Assembly: GCF_963576545.1 (NCBI RefSeq)
Contig: NC_083658.1
Span: 9,441,428 to 9,505,427 of the forward strand
Reading direction: 5' to 3'
Source of the DNA: Limanda limanda
Lineage: Eukaryota > Chordata > Actinopteri > Pleuronectiformes > Pleuronectidae
DNA length: 64,000 nucleotides
Under the pieces are notes generated by a model. That model saw only the letters and a program-made list of their open reading frames with translations, was not told the origin of the DNA and ran no database searches. Positions 24,751 through 33,840 of this stretch are shown here, piece by piece (within the stretch, counting starts at the first letter, position 1; every line of letters begins with the position of its first letter). The translations under genes and the position numbers were made by a program.

Positions 24751-25028
24751 ATGAATGGTAAATGGTAAATGGATTTGTATTTATATAGCGCTTTTCTAGT
24801 CTGATGAAGACCACTCAAAGCGCTTTACAGTACAGTTTCACATTCACCCATTCACACACACATTCATACAGTGCATCTATTTGCAGCACTTAGTTATTCT
24901 ATGGGGGGCCATTCAGGGTTCAGCATCTTGCCCAAGGACACTTCGGCATGCAGATGGTTCAGACTGGGGATCGAACCGCCGACCTTCAGGTTGGAGGACG
25001 ACCACTCTACCCCTCAGCCACAGCCGCC
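24751..25028 (-). mobile_element. tRNA-derived SINE
   Basis: On the minus strand the element starts at 25028 with a tRNA-like head. An A box, TGGCTGAGGGG (about 25010-25020), and a B box, GGTTCGATCCC (24967-24977), are spaced as in a tRNA gene; these form an internal RNA polymerase III promoter. The body continues to a tail with AAAGCGCTTTGAGTGGTC and AAAGCGCTATATAAATAC, and ends in tandem TTTACCA units at 24751-24775, presumably the end recognised by a partner LINE. Related pieces lie at 10375-10475 (tail), 44015-44130 (head side) and 55358-55440 (tail). The family name is not assigned. Confidence 0.82.
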
Positions 25029-25225
25029 CTATATCTGCATCTACATGAAATTAGTATCACTCACTATACCAACAATACAATTACCGGCCTTGTTGCTTAG
25101 TTTTTTTACTTCTTTGGGCTTCTAAAAAACAAAACACTACCAAAATGAAATGTAATTTGGTTTAGCCATGCATATCTCATGAACACACAAAAGCATCCAT
25201 CCACCCCAATATTCTGTATATGATA
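25029..25225. other. Unassigned spacer
   Basis: This AT-rich spacer separates the SINE from the Gypsy RNase H scrap and holds no feature. Confidence 0.4.
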
Positions 25226-25333
25226 ACTCTTCTGCAGGAGGGACAGTTTCTACTGCAGCATTTTTTCATTGTCTCTGTCCAATATATCCGTGGCAAAGAC
25301 AACACTGTTGCAGATGCATTGTCACGCTTGTAG
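25226..25333 (+). pseudogene. Ty3/Gypsy RNase H C-terminal scrap
   Basis: The plus-strand frame ending in a stop at 25331-25333 reads VQYIRGKDNTVADALSRL. The G-x-D-N-x-V-A-D-A-L-S-R block is the hallmark end of Ty3/Gypsy RNase H, the domain that removes the RNA strand during reverse transcription. About 35 residues are recognisable; the preceding part (QFLLQHFFIVS) is plausible but weak. Integrase sequence does not follow. It lies on the opposite strand from the Gypsy remnant at 2229-3600, so it is a separate insertion. Confidence 0.8.
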
Positions 25334-25524
25334 CTCATTTTGTATTGGTGGCGCTGTTACATGCAGACGTGTAATTAACAATATCCTTTAAAGGCTGGTT
25401 ACAGGCTAAGAATTATTTTGGGTCAGCCTTGGCTGTTGTATTACATTTACATGTACTATAGCGCAACACTTAACTGAAAATCCAGATTATTGAATTACAT
25501 TTTTTGGTAAACACTTTATCCTAC
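25334..25524. other. Unassigned spacer
   Basis: No feature is recognised. Confidence 0.4.
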
Positions 25525-25605
25525 TATTTTCATTTCAATTTAGATTCATTTTTATAGTGCCAAGTCATGATCTCAAGGCACTTTACAAGGTCAAGTTGTT
25601 GTGAG
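25525..25605 (-). repeat. LINE 3' end fragment (L2-like tail B)
   Basis: TTTTTATAGTGCCAAGTCAT and ATCTCAAGGCACTTTACAA are the reverse complement of the ending TGCCTTGAGA...TTGGTGCTGTACAAATAAAA seen on the plus strand at 61360-61435. Only the terminal part of the element remains. Confidence 0.55.
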
Positions 25606-27749
25606 CTATGATTTGCCACTTCTATAAGCAGGCTTATATAGCAGTAACTAATGCTATTTTAGATCTTGATTGGCAGGACTGTTGCCTCCGTCTCACTCAA
25701 ACTCACCAGGTCTGCAGCTGTGTGCACTTGCTGCAGACATGTGACGAAATGGACAGGACAACCTGAGGTCGTGGAATTATTTTAACCCAGAGAGCAGCAT
25801 GACAGTGAGGATCATGTTATTCTGCTGTTACTTCTAGACACCGGCCAACAAAAAGAACAAATGACTTCAATAATATCTTTCCTCTGAGGGGTCACTGACT
25901 GATGATTTACATTTTCCACTTTCAGAACTTTTATGAAACTAGTGTGGTGCAAGGTGTCCTTTGAAATGGATTTGTGCTTGCATCGCAATGAAACCTCTCT
26001 GTGGCCTCTTTGCATTAATGCTCCTGCTGCAGGAATGTGGTTATTATTCAGCCTGACTGGGCCATCGTGTCCTGGTGGATAGGCTGGCTTGTTGTGTACA
26101 TGGGATACTAATGAATATAGACTTTCTAATGTAATGCATTGCTTTAATTGACAAATAAAAATGTGTGCTATGACATCATTTGTGTGCGTTAAAGAGTTTC
26201 AGGAGGACTGGATTCGATCTAATTCATATTCAGGCATTGCATTCCCAGCCCCCTCTGACACAGCAATAGGGAAGACTTTCAATTTCGACCTGTTTTGCAT
26301 GGTGATGCTGCATTGCTGTATCTTGACATTGCAGGCCATTGAAGATCAAATAAGTTCTGGAAAATGGAGCCGGGCAAATGAGGCCCCTCCAATTACCTGT
26401 CTAATTAAAAGCCGAAGCAGTAGTGTGAGCCAGCAGAGAGGCTCGTAGGAGGTCCTGAGGGAGGTGTAACTTCGCAGTTGGCCAGATGTGTCTCTCACTT
26501 TCATCCTTCTCTCTTTTAGTGGACCAGTGCTGAATTTTGCCCCGCAGCATAAATATCAGATCTGAGGCATGGCGCCCAGTGACACAGGAGGGAGGAAGTG
26601 AAAAAAAAATACACATGCCTCACAGATCAGTACACAAAGACAGCATAAAAGCCCAAACTTTGCTTGGTTTTAATTGTGTATCTTTCATGGCTTCAAACGA
26701 GCTGTGACTGATGGAACTGCTTTGATCCTTCTGTCTGAGATTTAGCTCTGTAGGAGGAGTGTGCTGTCACTACTTCACCAGCCAACAAGGTGCTCCAGTA
26801 GCATAGAATCAAATGGGAACAAACAACTAGCTGAGACAGGGAAGAAATATCTTTATTCCACCAACTTGTTTCTCCTCAGGGCCTTTACCAGAGTGATATC
26901 CAGAGGGTATAAAAATCAGACTCTTAGCACTCTGCAAGAAGGCTCAATCTATATAAGTTGTGAAATGACAGCCAGACACATCGATAGGCAGCCTGCAATT
27001 GAAGGTGTATCTCTAACAAAGATGTTTCACAACATTACACATCAGATTCAATCAAAGAGAAAAGTACAGAATACCATGACAAAAATAAGAACAGAGCTGC
27101 ATGGTGATAAAAAACAGTTGAGGGGATTTGATCTGTTAGATATCTAGAGCCTTCCATCTTCAACCTGCATTGTACAACATGCAACATCAATAAAGTCTAG
27201 AACAGGGGTTGGAGAGAAAGTTTGGCTGTGGGTCAAACTTGTCCTCAGCCTTTAGTTGACCAGAATATAATCAAAGGTTTATTCAAGAAATGAACAGAGG
27301 ATTTATGATTTAAATAATGATGAGTAGAATAATGTATGAATCATGCGAGAATTAATGATAATTTACGTACCATAAGGTTTCCCTTACTCTTTTAAAATAG
27401 AGGGGGGATTTCGATGAATCCAGATGTTATAAACTATCATTTTTGTGCAGAAGAGTTCAACGGCTTATTGACTTCCTCTGAACTGTGTGCAGCTCCACAG
27501 GGACGTGTCAAACATGGCTGCTGGGTCTCCACGAGGCAGAACCACAGATGTTAGGCTGGGATTGCTCTGGAAGTTCATCAACACTTAATGACTCCACGTT
27601 TAATTAAAAGTGGTGCCCTGAAGTGAAGAATCCTCCTGCCACCAGATAGAGACACCTGAGCAGTTACACTGCTTGTGTTTAGTGTCACTTAAGGTACAAT
27701 TAATGAGGGCAAGAGGTATTGAGGCAATGGAGCTTGATGTTTACACTGC
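25606..27749. other. Unassigned stretch, possibly conserved around 26010-26460
   Basis: There is no supported gene. The part 26010-26460 has no simple repeats, balanced composition and homeodomain-type words (CAATTACCTG, TCTAATTAAAAG at 26390-26410). Conservation cannot be judged from one sequence. The 128-codon open frame at 26761-27147 has no recognisable domain and I regard it as chance. Confidence 0.4.
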
Positions 27750-27912
27750 GTTTAACGGGTAAAATCTCACAGCAGCATAGGGCATGCTGGGATATTTTTT
27801 GTTGTTGTAGTTCTTTGTACAATGTACTCTTCTGCAGCTGCTGTAGCACTTTGGCCCGAGACACATTTCCCTATGGGACAAGAAAGTATATATGATATGA
27901 TTTGATTTGAAG
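27750..27912 (+). repeat. Retroposon 3' tail fragment
   Basis: CACATTTCCCTATGGGACAA followed by GAAAGTATATATGAT and GATTTGATTTGA resembles a decayed LINE 3' UTR end of the 'fails to stop, then AATAAAGTAT' type found in fish. The 5' limit is a guess. Confidence 0.4.
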
Positions 27913-28244
27913 GAGCTGCATTCCAGAAGAGGGTCGAAAGGACCAAACGAAAAAAATAAATAATCTGGTTTACTCCTCACACAACAAGACGTGACCCAAA
28001 GTTGATTGGAGGCTACTATGTAGAAGCAGCGCAGTGTTTAGTCACCCGCTCTGGAGTTGTGAAGTGAACTTGGAATCGAAAATGGCCATGTCAGAGGCAT
28101 TCAACGTTTCTCCGTCCACTCTCCCCCAGACGGCACCCTTGATAGTTACATAGAGGGAGCAGGCATCTGCAACCAAAGAATAGAGTATTAAAGATGCTGT
28201 CTTCACAAGCAGTGTGCAGAGTTTCGGGTTCTCCTTGTTTTCAG
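27913..28244. other. Unassigned stretch ending in an acceptor-like tract
   Basis: There is no gene. The last bases, TTCTCCTTGTTTTCAG (28229-28244), form a textbook splice-acceptor sequence for the segment that follows. Confidence 0.4.
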
Positions 28245-28324
28245 ACCTCAGAGACAACAGGCTCTTTGATTGTTGGTTTCTGGACAAAAGCCTCCTTCAG
28301 TTTTGTGGCATGGGACTCATCCAG
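28245..28324 (+). other. Exon-like segment with strong splice signals
   Basis: These 80 bases sit between a strong acceptor (TTCTCCTTGTTTTCAG) and a near-consensus donor (CCAG|GTGAGT at 28321-28330). Frame 1 reads TSETTGSLIVGFWTKA and onwards without a stop, and frame 3 reads LRDNRLFDCWFLDKSL and onwards without a stop; frame 2 is closed. I recognise neither peptide. No partner exon has been identified. It may be an internal exon of a gene or long non-coding RNA crossing this window, or chance. Confidence 0.25.
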
Positions 28325-28510
28325 GTGAGTCAATGAATAAAATGCTCTGTGTGTGTGTGAGGTAGAGAGAGTTGGAGCTGGCTGAGGTAATGGGGTGAGA
28401 GACATTGACTGAAGTACAGATTGGTTGAGCACAAACTGGCAGAGCTGGCTGCCCGGAGAGGTTGTGTTCTTACTATGACCAGGAAGCAGTGGAGACAGAG
28501 CTGCTCTTCC
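28325..28510. other. Unassigned spacer
   Basis: This spacer holds a short GT run at 28348-28358 and nothing else recognisable. Confidence 0.4.
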
Positions 28511-28735
28511 TAAAGGTTCAGTGTGAACTCATCCAAATTGTACAAAGTGTTGTTTTCTTTACTCTAGAATAGGCCATTTATTATTAAGTATATTATATAT
28601 ATATATTTACATCTAGGCGTGTCCTCTCTCCGGAGCCCGCCAACACCTTTTTGAGTTTAAACGACAACTGAAGGTATCACAGCTTCTCTTCCGTGTTTGG
28701 AAGGGGAGGGTGAGGTGAGCTGCAACATGCAGCTC
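28511..28735 (+). repeat. MITE-like repeat, copy 2
   Basis: A diverged second copy of the repeat at 8596-8900. It opens with TAAAGGTTCAGTGTG, then shares CTCTAGAATAGGCC, GGCGTGTCCTCTC, TTTTTGAGTTT, ACAACTGAAGGTATCAC and GGGAGGGTGAGGTGAG. An AT dinucleotide run has expanded within it at 28590-28602. The right inverted end is missing here too. Confidence 0.65.
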
Positions 28736-29159
28736 CACCACTATATGAATCAATTAATTTAACACTACTACAAAGACATTTATAGGTTAATATTTTACAA
28801 AAATAACAAAATGTCTGTATCTGCATGACTCAGAAAGACTACGAGGGAAAGAGGGAAGGCTGCTGCAAAAAGATACCCCCTGTCCCACATGCGTAATAAT
28901 TCATGTTATTGTTCCGTGTTATTGTCTGTTGTTTATTTTATTGACGTTCATTATCATTCTATAGTTTGTCAGTGCTTTGACAACATTGTATTGTAATAAA
29001 GGTAAATCAAACCGACAATAGCAGAACAGTGGGAGGAGAAAGAGAGCAGGGAGGGGGGTGAAGGAATGGGAGACAGACAGGTGAGGGAGAGAAACAGCCA
29101 TCACTCCTTCCTGCAGCAGTGAGACAACCAGCTCTGGTTCTGGTAAAATACACATTCAG
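28736..29159. other. Unassigned stretch
   Basis: There is no gene. A purine-rich run lies at 29030-29070 (GGAGG and GAGA words). Confidence 0.45.
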
Positions 29160-29462
29160 CACAATTATTATGCACTTAAAGTCTCAACTGTGCAGTATTC
29201 ACTGTGCTATATTCGTCTGTCTGTGCAATATCAACTGTTAATGTGCAATCCATTCACTGTGCATATTCTTGTACTGCATATATTTATTCCTGTCTTGAGA
29301 CCGTATATACTAGTTTAATGACATTCATTTATTTCTTTATTTAGTATAATCCTTACGTCTAAGTATTGCATCTAACTTATTACTTGCTGATGTCATTTTG
29401 ACTCTTGCTGCTGTAATATAGTAAATTGTGGGACTAATAAAGGACTTCTTATCTTATATTAT
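29160..29462 (+). repeat. LINE 3' UTR fragment
   Basis: Recurrent CTGTGCAATATTCACTGT-like units are followed by GTGGGACTAATAAAGGACTT and CTTATCTTATATTATC. The 'gtgggat(c)aataaagga' plus TATCT tail is a common non-LTR retrotransposon 3' end in fish. The coding part is absent and the 5' limit is approximate. Confidence 0.5.
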
Positions 29463-31160
29463 CAGGCCATCAAAAAAAGAAAGGGATGTATGCTGTGTCT
29501 TAACTGTACCGGACCAGAGACTTCCTGTGAGACTTCAACTGTGCAGAAATGAATGAGTATATACAGTATATGTTCATTTTACAAAGTGGTACTGCTACCC
29601 ACTGCACTTGCTGGTTTGTATGTAGTTCATGTGCATGCATAGTTCATATAATACATTTTTATTCAATCCTATTCAAAGTAGCAATGTTATTGACTGCCAT
29701 AATTTACAGTTTGATAATTAGTGTGTTCCATTAATGCATGACAGTGAAAATTATGTCTGCTTTCATCTCTTGTCAAACAAAGTGTTGCCTTGATCTGCAG
29801 TACACAGTCTCTTGGTGGTTTAGAACCGCATGTCAAATCAATTGACCCAAAGGAACTGGAGACCATTTTCAAAAGGTATGAATATCTCATTGCATCACAT
29901 GTAAAACGAGTCTCACATTTCTCCCACACCATGAAAGCCTCACTTGATGCTCAGCTCTACTCATAAGGTTGGATAAACAAGAAGATCTCCTTCTAATTGG
30001 ATAGTGGTTGGGGCCTGCCTCCCATAAATCTTTGAAATAGAACCCTGCCAAAGCACAAAGTAATTAAAACAAAAATAAAACATGATGGTCTTCTAAAAGC
30101 CATGCCTTTAATGAACAAAAAGACTAATTAATTGCGCTGTGTCAAGGAGCCCACTCACACTGAATTATAGATGAGCTCAGAGGGTGGCAGATCTCACAGA
30201 GTAATGGGAGATATATGGCCTGTGGTGTTAAAACAGTCGCTAACACTGAATGGTACCATATAGTACAGCCGTCTCTGTACTGGTGTGGCATATGGAGTCC
30301 AGTCTAAATGCTGATAAAAGCTAATTCACAAAATTAAATTTAAATCAGCTTATTCATCACACACTCATCCAAGCCTTGAGCTAAATCCTTACGCAATCAT
30401 TTGTCCAGATTTTCTTTATGCAACCTAAATGTCTGTAAAAACAACGTTAGACAGATAATAATCAAAATACAGATGGCATATTTCAATAAGCCAAAATGGT
30501 AGGAATGATAACATTTGAAAAAAAACCTGATATTCTAATCTTCTGTTTCAAAACATATTAATACTGATCACCTTTTGTAGTATATCATTACTGTGGATAC
30601 AATTTACAGAAAATACAAATATAACTGTAAAATAATTAGTTTAAAAAAAACTTCCTTAACAGGGTGATGTTGCATTGTATTATGCTTTTTCTAAATCACT
30701 AAATTCTGGAATTTGACTTTATTTCATTCAAACTTTGCCATCTTTATCTTTGCATTCACATAAATGACCTGAATTATGACGGATACACCTATTCGTATTA
30801 CAATTTAAGTTGTAATTGATTCATTTTAAAGATTACTTGAGATGCTAAATGACACCTTATGATATTTAAGTATTTCAGAAAAGCTAATTGGTATTTGAGT
30901 ATCAGCAGCGGTGTACTATGGCAATTAGCAGCTTGTTGACCCGACTGGGAAATTATATGTTCACACCAATGAGCTACACCAGGTTCATGTAGTGGAACAC
31001 AAATCAACCAACCACGCACACACATGCAGTGACACACCAACGAAACCTATTCTCCAGGAAAATTATTCATCTGAGTGACTTTTTTACACAACTTTCAATC
31101 ATCCTGCCGAACCAGCACACTGCACAAGAGCCTTTCATCTCTGATGTTAGCTAACACAAG
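29463..31160. other. Unassigned stretch
   Basis: There is no supported gene. The part 30080-30400 is low in simple repeats with TTAATTAATTG and AAATTAAATTTAAATCAG words and could be conserved non-coding DNA. Otherwise it is AT-rich sequence. Confidence 0.45.
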
Positions 31161-31176
31161 CTCTCTCTCTCTCTCC
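31161..31176. repeat. Short (CT)n microsatellite
   Basis: Eight CT units followed by a CCCACACACA stretch. Confidence 0.85.
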
Positions 31177-33299
31177 CACACACATACACACCCACGCTCA
31201 CATTACAACACAACCTAAAAGACGATCAACTACCAGGCCCAGAGGCTATAAACAACATCTCATCTATTCGGGTAGCCTGATGCAGTCGGTGCTGTCCGTG
31301 GTGCTGAATTTACATGCGAAAACAACCACGATAGAACACATAATTCAGAGATCCGACACACGTGGAGCCATGCACAGGCAAACCAGACACAATAAGCAAT
31401 ATAACCACATCCAAAATTGCACACAGTTGCAACGACACTTTAGTTCAATTCAACAGGTGAGCAACAGCGAAAGAATGGAGTGTACATTTAACTCCTATTG
31501 GAAGTAGAATGCCATTCTCCTGTCTTTCATTTTGGCAGAGCTAGGTTGACCAGTCTGTCCTGTCCAGACGTGTTCGGTGAATATGTTTTTATCCTCTTTA
31601 GACAGGAAAAGGTGCGCTCTTCTGATATAGTAAGCATAAGCTGGAGCAGTAGACCTCAGAGAGTGTAGGCCTGTAGGTCATCCTCAATAAGAAGCCGTAC
31701 CAGCTCTCCTGGCGCCTTGTAAAACAACTTGTGTGCAGCTTTAACTTCTGCTCTTCAAAGAATGGATTCGTCTTTAACAGCTGAACTAACTCAGTGCTGG
31801 GAAATGCAGCGGGATGCAACTGATATGTGATCCAGTACCCGAAGAAAGCTCTGATGCTCTATATCTGCAAATCTTTGTGTTTGATGTACAGTACTATACA
31901 ATCTGGAAAAAAAGACTCCGGAGAGATGCAACAAGTTCCTTGTCTCCTTCTTGGTGCCGGTTAACCTCCAGGTCCTCCCAGCCTCAAAGACGACATTTAT
32001 TGGGGGAAAAGGTTCTCCGACTGCCTGGATAGTGTCATCATAAATGCCACTAAAAACTGAACTGAAAATTAACTGAAAAACCCTGAGCAGGAAAATGCTC
32101 TGTCATTATCTTATCGAAAGCAATACAAAGTGACTTGCGTCCTTTGTGGACTTTTGGAGTTCCACCTCACAGCTGAACTCCCTGATACATGCACAGCTCG
32201 ATCGACTTCACGCATTAATGCTGATCTTTTACATGAACGTGAGGAAAATGTATTAAAGGCATCAAAACTGGCAGAAAACAGTTTGGCTGCTGGGATGTTA
32301 TTTGTGCCCTGTGATGAAACCGAATTTTTAGAGCCCCTACAAGTTTTTTAACTTGTTATGAAAGGATCTTATTGTAATATTTATGCCTCTTTATGACCAA
32401 CAACAGCAAATTAGACAATTAGGGAGAAAATTGTGTGGGAAAGAGTGGGAAATTAGTTCTGTTTTTTAATGTTGATCAGACTTCTCCTGAGTGGTGACCA
32501 CATTTCCATCTATTAGCTCCACGTGTTGCACCACATTCTTTGCTTCCTGCCACACGTGCTCTGTTGGCTTTGAAATGTAAATATCAAAAGGCCCAAGAAA
32601 ACAGGTCTTATCACATTTGACTGTGTGGAAATGGGAATAAATGAGCACAGTGCCAATGAGTGGGCCAGATATGAACAGGCTTTTGAACTTCCTGTCACTG
32701 TGCGACACTGACATGGCGCCACACATCCGGCCGTGTTGTGGCCATGACACCTAGGTGATGGCTTCGCAGCGGGATACTTCTGCTCACTTTATATTAATGG
32801 GGACGAGCTCAGAAGCTGTTCCTCAAAGAGGAGTGAGGGGGGGGGGGGGCTGCGGTGTGCCTTTGATCAGCTTTTCTCTCTCTCTACCTCTGCTCGTCCA
32901 TACGTGCAGAGGTAATGCGCCCACTGAATAAGATGAAATGACAATCTGTGGTTAATAACTGAACATGTGAGCTCAGTGTGGCATTAAAACAGTGAATGTC
33001 ATAATAGATATATCTGAATGCTTATGTTTCCTAATGCAAACATGTTCTAAGGTGAGTGTGTCCACATCTGCAAAGGTCCAGGGGGCATAATTTGCTCTTC
33101 TGAGTATGTATCCATGTATCCATGTGTCCTTGTTGAAGCACTACTTTTGATTATTTAAATCTTTGTCCTCAAATAATAAAAAAATGAAGAGAAAGAAAAA
33201 CAACCGGTTTTCCACCAAAAACTCTTCAATGGATTATTTAAACAATTACAAATATACTATGTTATTTTCTTTTTCTCAGCTAAATTCACTGACTCTTAT
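31177..33299. other. Unassigned stretch with a minus-strand open frame at 31598-31860
   Basis: No gene is supported. On the minus strand a frame from about 31860 to 31598 reads AFFGYWITYQLHPAAFPSTE and continues with NPFFEEQKL and FTRRQESWYGFLLRMTYRPT. The composition is protein-like and TTTGCAG / ATATAG acceptor-like words precede it, but I do not recognise the peptide and no donor is clear. The 94-codon minus frame at 32466-32750 is likewise unrecognised. A G13 run lies at 32837-32849. Confidence 0.35.
32837..32849. repeat. Poly-G run (G13)
   Basis: An uninterrupted run of 13 G following GAGTGA. Confidence 0.9.
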
Positions 33300-33840
33300 A
33301 AAGATGGATGACACGTGTGCTCCTCGAAAGTGACGGTCATTAATCCCACCTCCTCCATGTTAGCAGATGGGACATTGACCAAACAAAAAGGTCCACAAAT
33401 ATATAAGTCAAATATTTTTCGAAGTTGGTTTCTGTCTTTTTTTCGAAAATTTGATGCTATAAAAACGGGTAAAAACGTCATGATGGGATATTTTAGCCAT
33501 ATTTATGGATAGTGGGAGGAAGTGGAAATGTAGCTTACATCTTAATATACAGTGTGTAGTTTCAACCTATATACTAATGACACTATTATCATGCATTCGT
33601 ATTTTGAGGGGGAAATGTTGATAGAGAAATGCCTGTTGCACCCAGCTGCACCCCCCCCTCGCCTGGATAATGCCAAGGATTTGTTGCTTTTGTGAATGCG
33701 TCCGTGCAGAGAAACTCCTGCTGCATTGTGCGTGTGTGAAAGGCAAAACGCGGTCCAGACCCAATTCTCCAGACTTTTTCCTGATCCGATGTTGATGAGA
33801 TTTGGGGAAACACAAGTGGTGGAAGGAGTTGAAACAATAA
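33300..33840. repeat. Probable dispersed repeat, class unknown
   Basis: The left part (CACCTCCTCCATGTTAGCAG, then TGGGACATTGACCAAACAAA) and the right part (GCGTCCGTGCAGAGAAACTC, AATTCTCCAGACTTTTTCC) remind me of dispersed fish repeats. CpG is higher here than in the flanks, as expected of a recently methylated repeat. I could not place inverted ends or target duplications, and this may be two elements. Confidence 0.3.

Noticed and set aside
24961..25028. tRNA gene on the minus strand
   Set aside because: A and B boxes are present, but the sequence continues into a SINE body and tail and no proper acceptor stem closes; it is the SINE head.
26761..27147. 128-codon plus-strand open frame
   Set aside because: No recognisable family and no supporting signals.
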